Part shown: positions 1 to 6,408 of the stretch, piece by piece
Position numbering within the stretch: position 1 is the first letter of the stretch
Layout of the letters: every line of letters starts with the position of its first letter
Origin: Nitrosospira sp.
Lineage (GTDB): Bacteria > Pseudomonadota > Gammaproteobacteria > Burkholderiales > Nitrosomonadaceae
DNA length: 9,895 bases
Assembly (NCBI GenBank): GCA_030453055.1
Contig: JAKDLC010000055.1
Span: 1-9,895, forward strand
Direction of reading: 5' to 3'
Translations under genes and position numbers: made by a program
Notes under the pieces: model-generated
What the model saw: the letters and a program-made list of their open reading frames with translations, nothing else
What the model was told of the DNA's origin: nothing
Databases searched by the model: none

Positions 1-1
1 A

Positions 2-631
2 CCCGACTGGCGCACACAACTACTGGCCATCATCACGAATCCCAGTGTGGCGTATGTATTGATGCTTATCGGCATTTATGGATTGTTCTTTGAGTTTTCC
101 AACCCCGGCTTTGTGTTACCGGGAGTAGCAGGCGTCATCTGCCTGCTGATCGCCATGTATGCATTCCAGTTGCTGCCGGTGAATTATGCCGGCCTTGCCT
201 TAATCCTGCTTGGCATCGCCTTCATGGTGGCGGAAGCCTTTTTACCAAGCTTTGGCTCACTCGGCATCGGCGGCATCATTGCTTTCGTCATCGGTTCGTT
301 GATGCTGATTGATAGCGATATACCCGGCTATGACATTCCCTGGCCCATGATAGCCGGAATATCCATGGCCAGCGCCTTATTCCTGATTTTTGTCATCGGC
401 ATGGCGCTGAGGTCGCGACGCAAGCCCATCGTCAGCGGCCGCGAAGAGCTGATGGGTTCCGTGGGAGAGGTGCTGGAGGGCACGTCGGGTGAAGGGATGG
501 CGCGCATTCATGGCGAACTGTGGAGCGTGCGTTGCGCGCAGCCTCTGGCGCGCGGACAGAAAGTGCGTGTGACAGGAATCGACGGTCTGGTTTTACAGGT
601 GACCCCAGCGGAAAATAAGGCGGAAAAATAA
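2..631 (+). CDS. NfeD-family membrane protein, C-terminal part (5' end outside window)
   Basis: This is the last 209 residues of a long-form NfeD protein. The reading frame is open from the first bases, and the residues before the internal GTG at 47 (about 15, ending LLAIITNPS) match the usual run-in to the first NfeD membrane helix, so I treat the gene as cut by the window edge. Long NfeD proteins carry an N-terminal ClpP-like serine protease domain (family knowledge), which would lie off-window. Visible here are about five hydrophobic helices, with the characteristic segment IGIYGLFFEFSNPG in the first, then a soluble C-terminal part beginning GREELMGSVGEV that matches the small OB-fold NfeD domain. 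The stop is 15 bases before the slipin start, the classical nfeD-slipin operon. In archaea the NfeD protease cleaves its stomatin partner; a similar membrane quality-control role is inferred here. The family is secure; protease activity cannot be judged from this fragment. Confidence 0.9.
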   Translation, partial: PDWRTQLLAIITNPSVAYVLMLIGIYGLFFEFSNPGFVLPGVAGVICLLIAMYAFQLLPVNYAGLALILLGIAFMVAEAFLPSFGSLGIGGIIAFVIGSLMLIDSDIPGYDIPWPMIAGISMASALFLIFVIGMALRSRRKPIVSGREELMGSVGEVLEGTSGEGMARIHGELWSVRCAQPLARGQKVRVTGIDGLVLQVTPAENKAEK

Positions 632-646
632 TCAAAGGAGATAATC

Positions 647-1420
647 ATGTTCGCCAATTTAGGTTTTGGTACTCTCGTGTTGATCCTGATCATCGTGCTG
701 CTCTCGGCATTCCGCATCTTGCGGGAATATGAACGTGGAGTCGTCTTCCTGCTCGGCCGCTTCTACAAGATAAAAGGCCCGGGGCTTATCATAATAATTC
801 CCGGAATCCAGAAAATGGTGCGGGTTGACTTGCGCACTGTCGTTATGGATGTACCCAGCCAGGACGTGATCTCACGGGACAATGTTTCGGTGAAAGTCAA
901 CGCCGTGGTGTATTTCCGTGTGGTTGATCCGCAAAGGGCCATCATTCAGGTGGAGAATTTCCTTGCCGCCACCAGTCAGTTCGCGCAGACGACGCTGCGC
1001 TCCGTACTGGGCAAACATGAGCTCGATGAAATGCTGGCGAAACGCGAGAGACTCAACATGGATATCCAGAAGGTATTAGACATTCAGACCGACGCTTGGG
1101 GCGTCAAAGTCTCCAACGTCGAGATCAAACATGTGGATATTGACGAGTCCATGATACGGGCCATTGCCCGCCAGGCGGAAGCAGAGCGTGAACGACGCGC
1201 CAAGGTGATTCATGCCGAAGGCGAATTGCAGGCGTCGGACAAATTGATGCAGGCGGCGCAGATTCTTTCACAGCAAGCGGGCGCGATGCAACTGCGTTAT
1301 CTCCAGACCCTCACAAACATCGCCAGCGACAAATCCAATACCGTCATTTTTCCGATACCAATGGACCTGGTATCGGCATTAACGGATGTCATCAAGAACC
1401 GTAATTCCGGTGTTTCCTGA
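647..1420 (+). CDS. Slipin / stomatin-like band-7 (SPFH) membrane protein
   Basis: A 257-residue SPFH protein. It has an N-terminal hydrophobic anchor (about residues 7-24), then the band-7 domain beginning [14 protein letters not shown] and running to about residue 180. A charged Glu/Arg/Ala-rich helix (about 172-215, with [19 protein letters not shown]) is typical of oligomerising slipins. The C-terminal hydrophobic stretch TVIFPIPM (232-239) corresponds to the region cut by the NfeD-type protease in the archaeal PH1510/PH1511 pair. The start is well set: AAAGGAG at 634-640 lies six bases before the ATG. The gene follows nfeD at 15 bases and is presumably co-transcribed with it. Such proteins form ring-like scaffolds in the inner membrane and are thought to organise proteases or lipid domains; the exact role is unknown. 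This is not HflK/HflC, which come as a pair, nor the larger flotillins. Confidence 0.95.
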   Translation: MFANLGFGTLVLILIIVLLSAFRILREYERGVVFLLGRFYKIKGPGLIIIIPGIQKMVRVDLRTVVMDVPSQDVISRDNVSVKVNAVVYFRVVDPQRAIIQVENFLAATSQFAQTTLRSVLGKHELDEMLAKRERLNMDIQKVLDIQTDAWGVKVSNVEIKHVDIDESMIRAIARQAEAERERRAKVIHAEGELQASDKLMQAAQILSQQAGAMQLRYLQTLTNIASDKSNTVIFPIPMDLVSALTDVIKNRNSGVS

Positions 1421-1435
1421 ATTGTGGTATGGCAA

Positions 1436-1476
1436 GGCCTGACGGACTTGAAGGAATACGATTGACCGGTCAGGCC
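1436..1476. repeat. Inverted repeat between convergent slipin and rpsT genes
   Basis: GGCCTGAC at 1436-1443 is perfectly complementary to GTCAGGCC at 1469-1476, with a 25-base intervening loop; two further G-C pairs can form inside with one bulge. It covers the convergent gene ends and includes the rpsT stop codon. It may block transcription in both directions, but neither side has a clear U-tract, so calling it an intrinsic terminator would go beyond the evidence. Confidence 0.4.
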
Positions 1477-1733
1477 ATCGCCTTGATGGCGGCGGATAGA
1501 CGGCTCTTGTGGCGAGCAGCCTTATTCTTATGGATGATTCCCTTGTCGGCAATCGAATCCATGGTGCCGATGGATGCCTTGAACGCAGCTTGTGCAATGG
1601 TTTTGTCGGCAGTTTCAACAGCCTTTCTTGCGTGCTTGATCGCGGTGCGCAATTGCGAACGCAGACTGGCATTGCGGTCACGTTGCTTGACATTCTGCCT
1701 CGCTCGTTTTCTCGCTTGGGCGCTATTGGCCAT
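1470..1733 (-). CDS. rpsT: 30S ribosomal protein S20
   Basis: An 87-residue, strongly basic, Lys/Arg/Ala-rich protein starting [18 protein letters not shown], the classic S20 N-terminus, and ending with the family's [15 protein letters not shown] C-terminus. S20 binds 16S rRNA early in small-subunit assembly, in the body near helices 9 and 44. Length matches the usual 86-88 residues. The start is supported by TGAGGA at 1740-1745, about six bases upstream of the ATG. The gene is divergent from murJ, a neighbourhood common in proteobacteria, where rpsT sits beside mviN/murJ. A sigma-70-like promoter lies just upstream. Here the shared intergenic region has been invaded by a short inverted-repeat element. 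In E. coli S20 represses its own translation; nothing visible here proves or excludes this. Confidence 0.97.
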   Translation of the reverse strand: MANSAQARKRARQNVKQRDRNASLRSQLRTAIKHARKAVETADKTIAQAAFKASIGTMDSIADKGIIHKNKAARHKSRLSAAIKAMA

Positions 1734-1772
1734 AGAAATTCCTCAAATTGACTGCGGCTTAAAAAGCCCCAA

Positions 1773-1801
1773 ATGTTACGGATATTCTCGCCATATTGCA
1801 A
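1773..1801 (-). promoter_or_regulatory. Probable sigma-70 promoter of rpsT
   Basis: Read on the minus strand, TTGCAA (1796-1801) and TAACAT (1773-1778) are separated by exactly 17 bases; each hexamer matches consensus at four of six positions. Transcription would begin near 1766, giving a leader of about 30 bases that includes the Shine-Dalgarno site. An A/T-rich stretch upstream (1801-1810) could act as an UP element. The edge of the inverted-repeat element at 1824 lies 22 bases upstream of the -35 box, so the core promoter appears intact. Confidence 0.55.
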
Positions 1802-1823
1802 GAAAAAACAAGAGTATTCAGGT

Positions 1824-1990
1824 TAACCCGGATGTTTCATAAATTCGCGTGATGATTGCGCAGGATTTTGTTTTGCAGGGGGATTTTGTGAAAGAGTGGC
1901 GTAGTTATTCATACGCCCGACTGAGCAAAATTCCCATACGAAACAAAAGACCAGCAAGGACGCGTGTTAATTTATGAAACATTCGGGTTA
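1824..1990. mobile_element. MITE-like 167 bp element with terminal inverted repeats, between rpsT and murJ
   Basis: The left end (1824-1845) and the reverse complement of the right end (1969-1990) agree at 21 of 22 bases, beginning TAACCCG. The flanking GTTAAC hexamers are symmetric too, so the repeat may extend two bases further on each side. The right 53 bases (1938-1990) recur in inverted orientation at 9843-9895 with four differences, all transitions. The interior has no plausible coding sequence but contains a perfect 6 bp hairpin, GGCGTA/TACGCC (1898-1903 and 1912-1917). No target-site duplication is obvious. Terminal inverted repeats, small size and a second copy 8 kb away fit a non-autonomous transposable element or a deletion remnant of an insertion sequence; I cannot assign the family. 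It ends only 12 bases before the murJ ATG. Confidence 0.75.
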
Positions 1991-2002
1991 ACATACTCCC
2001 CC

Positions 2003-3541
2003 ATGAATCTGTTAAAAGCCCTCGCTACCATTAGCGGGATGACTCTGATATCCCGCATTCTGGGATTCATACGCGATGTACTGATTGCCCGTATTTTTGG
2101 CGCCGGCATGGAAACCGACGCATTCTTCGTCGCCTTTCGCATTCCCAATCTGCTGCGCCGCCTGTTTGCCGAAGGTGCATTTTCCCTGGCATTTGTACCC
2201 ATACTTGCCGAATATAAAAACCGCCGCACATCCGAAGAAACACGCGAACTGATCAATCATGTCGCGACGCTGCTGTCGATTGCGCTGTTCTCGATCACGC
2301 TGATCGGGGTAATCGCAGCGCCGCTGATAATCTATGTGAGCGCACCCGGGTTTATCGCCAGCCCGCATAAATTCGAACTGACGGTTGAGTTGCTGCGGAT
2401 TACGTTTCCCTACATTCTGTTTATCTCGCTGGTCGCCTTGGCGGGAGGCATACTTAACACGCATGGTAAATTTGCGGTGCCCGCGCTAACACCGGCGCTG
2501 TTGAATCTATCGTTCATCGGTTGCGCCTTGTGGCTTGCGCCGCTAGTGAATCCGCCGGTACTTGCGCTCGCCTGGGCGGTATTCATCGGCGGCATGTTGC
2601 AACTCGCCTTCCAGGCGCCGTTTCTGATGCGTATCAAACTGATGCCGCGTTTACGACTGAAATCCCGGGACAGTGGCGCATGGCGCGTACTCAAACAAAT
2701 GGGACCGGCGGTGTTCGGCGTCTCCATCAGCCAGATAAGCTTGCTCATCAACACCATATTCGCCTCATTCCTCATTACCGGCAGCGTATCGTGGCTTTAC
2801 TATGCGGACCGATTGATGGAATTCCCCGCCGGTCTATTGGGCGTGGCGCTGGGAACGATATTGCTGCCTTCATTGTCGCGGCATTATGCCGACAACAGCA
2901 CTGAAGAATACTCCCGTTTGCTGGACTGGGGCCTACGCCTGACCATGCTGCTGACGCTGCCTGCGGCGGTGGCATTGGCGCTGCTTGCCACTCCGCTCAT
3001 CGCCACCCTGTTTTATCACGGCGAATTTTCGATCAATGATGTCTGGATGACGCGCAATGCGTTGATGGCCTACAGCGTGGGACTTTTGGGACTGATTCTG
3101 GTGAAAGTGCTGGCTCCCGGCTTCTATGCGCGGCAAAACATCAGGACGCCGGTAAAAATCGCCCTCATCACCCTTATCGCCACTCAGCTAATGAATCTCG
3201 CCTTCATTATTCCGCTGCGTCATGCCGGGCTGGCGCTGGCTATTGGTCTGGGCGCCTGCCTCAACGCCGGACTGCTCTACTACAAGCTGCGCAGCCATCA
3301 AATTTACCAGCCTCAACCGGGGTGGCCCATTTTTATGGGGAAGATATTGATGGCGCTGACTACGATGGGGGGCATACTCTGGTTTGCCTCGGGTAGCGAC
3401 GCCTCCTGGTTGGCGGACTCCGGTTTCGAACGCGCTATCCGGCTGACATGGGTGGTTGCAATCGGCGCTACAAGTTACTTCATTATGCTATGGCTATTGG
3501 GTTTTCGTCTTAAGAATTTTGCCAGGCGCGGCGCTGCATAA
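2003..3541 (+). CDS. murJ: Lipid II flippase MurJ (MviN)
   Basis: A 512-residue polytopic membrane protein of the MOP superfamily that moves lipid II across the inner membrane for peptidoglycan synthesis. E. coli MurJ is 511 residues. The N-terminus MNLLKALATISGM and the segment IFGAGMETDAFFVAFRIPN are diagnostic. Residues known to matter in E. coli MurJ are present at the same positions: Arg18, Arg24, Asp39, Arg52 and Arg270 (in YADR). About 14 hydrophobic helices can be read through to the C-terminus. I chose the ATG at 2003 because it aligns with the family N-terminus, although it lacks a clear Shine-Dalgarno site. An in-frame GTG at 1964 has AAGGA three bases upstream but lies inside the repeat element and would add 13 foreign residues. 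The gene diverges from rpsT. The upstream element probably replaced or supplies the native leader, so its expression is worth attention. Confidence 0.96.
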   Translation: MNLLKALATISGMTLISRILGFIRDVLIARIFGAGMETDAFFVAFRIPNLLRRLFAEGAFSLAFVPILAEYKNRRTSEETRELINHVATLLSIALFSITLIGVIAAPLIIYVSAPGFIASPHKFELTVELLRITFPYILFISLVALAGGILNTHGKFAVPALTPALLNLSFIGCALWLAPLVNPPVLALAWAVFIGGMLQLAFQAPFLMRIKLMPRLRLKSRDSGAWRVLKQMGPAVFGVSISQISLLINTIFASFLITGSVSWLYYADRLMEFPAGLLGVALGTILLPSLSRHYADNSTEEYSRLLDWGLRLTMLLTLPAAVALALLATPLIATLFYHGEFSINDVWMTRNALMAYSVGLLGLILVKVLAPGFYARQNIRTPVKIALITLIATQLMNLAFIIPLRHAGLALAIGLGACLNAGLLYYKLRSHQIYQPQPGWPIFMGKILMALTTMGGILWFASGSDASWLADSGFERAIRLTWVVAIGATSYFIMLWLLGFRLKNFARRGAA

Positions 3542-3599
3542 ACACGCAAAACAACGGGTTGAGACGGAAACCGGGAGTTGCGCATTATTGCAAAAAAAA

Positions 3600-3630
3600 T
3601 TGCATTTTAAACTTGAATCCGCCATATAAT
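3600..3630 (+). promoter_or_regulatory. Probable sigma-70 promoter of mlaA
   Basis: A perfect TATAAT at 3625-3630 is preceded by TTGCAT at 3600-3605 with a long 19-base spacer. Transcription would start near 3637 and give a leader of about 40 bases before the mlaA ATG at 3677. This supports starting mlaA at 3677, since an upstream in-frame ATG at 3629 lies within the -10 box. The -35 assignment is weaker than the -10. No terminator is visible for murJ in the preceding 60 bases, so some read-through is possible. Confidence 0.55.
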
Positions 3631-3676
3631 GGCGACAGTTTACCCTCCCACGATCATAAATTTAATTACTTTAAAC

Positions 3677-4678
3677 ATGAATCGCTCCCTCTTCAAGTTT
3701 CCCACCTTGTTAATGTTGCTGCTGGGATTTTTTCTTGGCGGTTGCGCGACGACTAACAAGAATACTAAAGAGAGCACGCCGGCCAATACGAGCACCACAA
3801 CAAATACAAGCCCCTCGGCTGATACGAATACCCCTGACACAAGTACTTCGGCTAATACAACTCCGCATCCTCCGGACGATACGAGCGCCTCGGCTGCTAC
3901 GAATGTTTCGGCGACCAGTACAAATGCTTCGGCCGCCAATAGCGGGACAACGAATAATCGACAAGACTCACAAGGATCGTCCAAGGGTCCCGTATTCAAG
4001 AATGGCGCCCCGGCTACTTATTCGATTACCTATAGTAAGGAAGACCCGTGGGAACCCGTGAATCGTTCGATATTCACGTTTAACGAGAGGGTTGACGACT
4101 ATTTACTCAGACCGGTGGCAAGAGGCTACAAGTGGATAATGCCTGACCCCCTCCAACTGGCAGTGGCTAATGTTTTCTCCAATCTGAATGATATCCCGGT
4201 GACAGTCAATAACCTTCTGCAACTCAAATTCTCCAATGCGCTGACGAGTAGCATGCGGTTCGTAGTCAACAGCACCTTCGGCCTGGCAGGTCTGATTGAT
4301 CTGGCGAGCGACATGGGCCTGGAAAAACATGATGAAGATTTCGGACAGACGTTAGGGCATCACGGTATCGCCAGCGGGCCTTATGTGGTGTTACCTTTTC
4401 TCGGCCCCAGTTCGGCACGCGATGCCGGTGGTCGTGTGCTGGACATAGCCACTGATCCTGTTTTTGTGGGCAGCTTCTTCGTAGCGCCTTTTATAGGCCC
4501 CATCGTTGGGTCGAGCAGAGCCACCGATGCACGCGCCGGATTACTGAAATCCGAGAAAACGCTGGATGAAGCTGCGCTGGATAAATACCAGTTCGTGCGT
4601 GACGCGTACCTTCAACGGCGACGTAGTTTAGTGTATGACGGCAACCCGCCGAAGCGTAAGGATGACGAAGACGATTGA
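3677..4678 (+). CDS. mlaA: MlaA/VacJ outer-membrane phospholipid-removal lipoprotein
   Basis: A 333-residue lipoprotein. MlaA sits in the inner leaflet of the outer membrane and extracts mislocalised phospholipids for return to the inner membrane through the Mla system. The start at 3677 gives a clean lipoprotein signal: MNR, a hydrophobic core, then lipobox LGGC with Cys23 as the lipidated residue. Ala at +2 predicts outer-membrane sorting. The MlaA domain starts at DPWEPVNR (123-130) and includes the conserved FGQTLGHHGIASGPYVVLPFLGPS region and the terminal ALDKYQFVRDAYLQRR. The roughly 100 residues between Cys23 and the domain are a low-complexity Thr/Ser/Asn/Ala/Pro linker, far longer than in E. 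coli MlaA, where the domain follows almost directly. The C-terminus is short and charged (KRKDDEDD). No Shine-Dalgarno is evident. The gene stands alone, with no mlaFEDCB genes in the window. Confidence 0.95.
   Translation: MNRSLFKFPTLLMLLLGFFLGGCATTNKNTKESTPANTSTTTNTSPSADTNTPDTSTSANTTPHPPDDTSASAATNVSATSTNASAANSGTTNNRQDSQGSSKGPVFKNGAPATYSITYSKEDPWEPVNRSIFTFNERVDDYLLRPVARGYKWIMPDPLQLAVANVFSNLNDIPVTVNNLLQLKFSNALTSSMRFVVNSTFGLAGLIDLASDMGLEKHDEDFGQTLGHHGIASGPYVVLPFLGPSSARDAGGRVLDIATDPVFVGSFFVAPFIGPIVGSSRATDARAGLLKSEKTLDEAALDKYQFVRDAYLQRRRSLVYDGNPPKRKDDEDD
3781..3955 (+). repeat. Degenerate coding repeat in the mlaA linker
   Basis: A short motif built around TCGGCT followed by (G/A/C)(A/C)TAC recurs irregularly at about 3815, 3848 and 3889, with weaker TCGGCG/TCGGCC relatives near 3908 and 3929. 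It encodes variations of S-A-(D/N/A)-T-N within the Thr/Ser/Asn-rich linker after the lipidated cysteine. The spacing varies (about 18-42 bases), always a multiple of three as judged by the intact frame. This looks like an old, decayed minisatellite that could vary in length between strains. Confidence 0.5.
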
Positions 4679-4714
4679 GTGGGAGCCAATAATACCCGGA
4701 ACTACAGAAACAAA

Positions 4715-5596
4715 TCAGGACAAGGCGCGTAGCGCTTCGATACGCGCCTCCAGCGGCGGATGCGACATGAATAAGCCTTTGAGGCTGCCGCCTCCTCCGG
4801 AAATCCCGAACGCCTCCATTCGATCTGGCAACTGCGACGGTTCATGCTGTTGTTTCAGGCGCTCCAACGCAGCGATCATTTTGTTACGGCCCGCCAGTTT
4901 CGCGCCGCCGGCATCGGCGCGAAACTCGCGCTCGCGGCTGAACCACATGACAATCATGGTGGCAAGTATTCCAAGTACCATCTGCGCCACAATACTCGTG
5001 ATAAAAAAGGCTGGGCCGTGGCCGTGTTCAGTTTTGAACACAACCCGATCCACCAGATGGCCAACGATTCTTGACAGAAAAATCACGAACGTATTGACTA
5101 CACCCTGAATCAGAGCCAGAGTCACCATGTCGCCGTTAGCTACGTGACTCATTTCATGCGCCAGCACCCCTTCGATTTCATCTTTGCGCATGTTTTGAAG
5201 TAAGCCGCTACTCACCGCCACCAACGCATCATTACGATTCATGCCCGTAGCAAAGGCGTTAACATCGGGAGCGTCATAGATCGCCACTTCCGGCATGCCG
5301 ACGCCGGCAAGCTCAGCCTGGCGCCGGACCGTCTCTACGAGCCAGCGCTCGGTCGGATCGGTAGGCTGCTCGATCACCACCGCACCGGTCATGCGTTTCG
5401 CAGTCCACTTCGACATGGCAAGCGAAATCAGCGAACCGCCAAAACCAATCACTCCCGCCAGGATAAGCAGAGAATTAAAATCTATGCCGCTACCCTCCGC
5501 ATCCAGAATGCGATCCACGCCTAGTAGCCGCAAAGTAATGCTCAGCACCACCAGAATTGCCAGGTTAGTGATGATAAATAAGAAAATTCGTTTCAT
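4715..5596 (-). CDS. htpX: Membrane-bound zinc metalloprotease HtpX
   Basis: A 293-residue inner-membrane M48 peptidase, the same length as E. coli HtpX, which degrades damaged membrane proteins alongside FtsH. The start [17 protein letters not shown] at 5596 matches the family; the frame stays open further upstream but that stretch is not HtpX-like and contains the promoter. Two N-terminal hydrophobic helices (about 4-26 and 41-61) come first. The zinc site HEMSH is at 147-151, and the third ligand is probably Glu224 in REREFRAD. Two further hydrophobic segments (about 158-178 and 197-219) lie between them. The C-terminal [15 protein letters not shown] is the typical family ending. The gene is convergent with mlaA, with only 36 bases between stops. 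A sigma-32-type promoter upstream agrees with its known heat-shock control in E. coli. Confidence 0.97.
   Translation of the reverse strand: MKRIFLFIITNLAILVVLSITLRLLGVDRILDAEGSGIDFNSLLILAGVIGFGGSLISLAMSKWTAKRMTGAVVIEQPTDPTERWLVETVRRQAELAGVGMPEVAIYDAPDVNAFATGMNRNDALVAVSSGLLQNMRKDEIEGVLAHEMSHVANGDMVTLALIQGVVNTFVIFLSRIVGHLVDRVVFKTEHGHGPAFFITSIVAQMVLGILATMIVMWFSREREFRADAGGAKLAGRNKMIAALERLKQQHEPSQLPDRMEAFGISGGGGSLKGLFMSHPPLEARIEALRALS
4724..4748 (-). terminator. Hairpin at the 3' end of htpX, possible terminator
   Basis: GGCGCGTA (4724-4731) and TACGCGCC (4741-4748) form a perfect 8 bp GC-rich stem with a 9-base loop, lying in the last codons of htpX near its convergent border with mlaA. On the minus strand it is followed by TTGTCCTGATTTGTTTC, only moderately T-rich, so termination is uncertain. 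It could also stop mlaA transcripts, but the plus-strand side has no T-run. Confidence 0.3.
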
Positions 5597-5634
5597 AGAG
5601 ATGGTTCCATTTGTTGATATAGAAGATGGATTGT

Positions 5635-5663
5635 ATATGGGGGCTGCAAGTTCCATTTTCAAC
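5635..5663 (-). promoter_or_regulatory. Sigma-32 heat-shock promoter of htpX
   Basis: Read on the minus strand, GTTGAAA (5657-5663) and CCCCATAT (5635-5642) are separated by 14 bases. The sigma-32 (RpoH) consensus is CTTGAAA, 11-16 bases, CCCCATNT, so the -10 is a complete match and the -35 differs only in its first base. Transcription would start near 5629, about 33 bases before the htpX ATG. The same TTGAAA could also pair with TATACA (19-base spacing) as a weak sigma-70 promoter. HtpX was originally named as a heat-shock protein in E. coli. Confidence 0.75.
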
Positions 5664-5919
5664 CCGGACAACCCATTGGGACGCGAGATGATGGCGAGGC
5701 AGGTTGCGAGACCGTTTTTCGATTGGGAGAAGGCCATAGCCCCTGGTCCATGAACGCCGAGCAGGCGGTGAAAATGGCCGCAAACCGGGCCGTCAGCACG
5801 AGTAGGCTCGGAGAGCTGCCTTAGTGGAAGGAGGCGGCCGTACTTCTCTAACTGCCTTATCCCCCTTATTCTTTACTCTCTTTCTTCAACCCTGACGATA
5901 AGAGTTGTTATAAATCGCA
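5664..5919. other. Gene-poor gap between htpX promoter and dsbB end
   Basis: I see no convincing gene here. Short frames exist on both strands (for example a 24-codon plus-strand frame from ATG 5750 to TAG), but none has a Shine-Dalgarno site or a recognisable sequence. CCGAGC (5757-5762) can pair with GCTCGG (5806-5811), and CTGCCTTA occurs twice (about 5816 and 5852). The segment is GC-rich in its middle and pyrimidine-rich on the plus strand at 5845-5895. It could hold a small RNA or decayed gene, but nothing identifies it. Confidence 0.4.
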
Positions 5920-6408
5920 TCAATTGCGCCTGGCAAAGAAAATATACACCCCCAGCCCACCAAAGATCAGAAAAAAAACAGCCGACCAATCCGGAAGCGT
6001 AAGCGACGCGAATTTCCAGGTTGCGTCAGCGCAATCTCCGTTTGCCTCGAACATGGCGGGCCACCATCGGGCGATCGGTAGAGCATTCAGAAATTTTTCT
6101 TCGGGACTGATGCCGCATTCGAATGCCTCCGGATAGCGCACCAGCCAGGCTTGACGCAACGCAACCATCGCCCCGGTGAATGCGAAGATGGCCATCATTC
6201 CACTGTAAATCCGGCGGCCTGTCGCCCCGGGGTAGTGAAAAAACGCCAACAGGGCCATTAAACCCACTAACCAGTATGTCACGCGTTGCACGACGCAAAG
6301 TGGACAGGGTAAAAGATTTTCTATTAACTGGAGATAGAGGGCGTAGCCAACCAGACTGGTACAACCCAGAAATATCAATAGAAAGATTGCTCTTGTTCCT
6401 GATTTCAT
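5920..6408 (-). CDS. dsbB: Disulfide bond formation protein B (DsbB)
   Basis: A 162-residue inner-membrane protein that re-oxidises periplasmic DsbA and passes electrons to ubiquinone. Four hydrophobic helices are visible (about 6-26, 43-59, 68-88 and 141-158). The first periplasmic loop holds the redox pair CPLC (Cys35 and Cys38) followed by QR at 41-42; the arginine corresponds to E. coli Arg48 near the quinone. The second loop carries Cys98 and Cys126, the pair that exchanges disulfides with DsbA. All four catalytic cysteines are therefore present. The ATG overlaps the rlmL stop as ATGA, so translation is probably coupled and dsbB is likely the last gene of the DUF423-rlmL-dsbB operon. No dsbA is in the window. 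A few extra cysteines (for example Cys16 in helix 1) are probably not catalytic. Confidence 0.96.
   Translation of the reverse strand: MKSGTRAIFLLIFLGCTSLVGYALYLQLIENLLPCPLCVVQRVTYWLVGLMALLAFFHYPGATGRRIYSGMMAIFAFTGAMVALRQAWLVRYPEAFECGISPEEKFLNALPIARWWPAMFEANGDCADATWKFASLTLPDWSAVFFLIFGGLGVYIFFARRN

Noticed and set aside
1429..1842. 137-codon plus-strand frame opposite rpsT
   Set aside because: It lies antisense to rpsT and its promoter, has no sensible protein features, and ends in the repeat; it is a shadow of the S20 gene.
3710..3999. Antisense open frames across the mlaA linker
   Set aside because: They arise from the biased codons of the Thr/Ser/Asn repeat in mlaA and show only low-complexity translation.
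5597..5737. Upstream extension of htpX to an ATG at 5737
   Set aside because: The added 47 residues are not HtpX-like and would cover the sigma-32 promoter; the family start is at 5596.
5750..5824. 24-codon plus-strand frame starting [13 protein letters not shown]
   Set aside because: It has no ribosome binding site, no promoter and no recognisable homology, and frames of this length are expected by chance.
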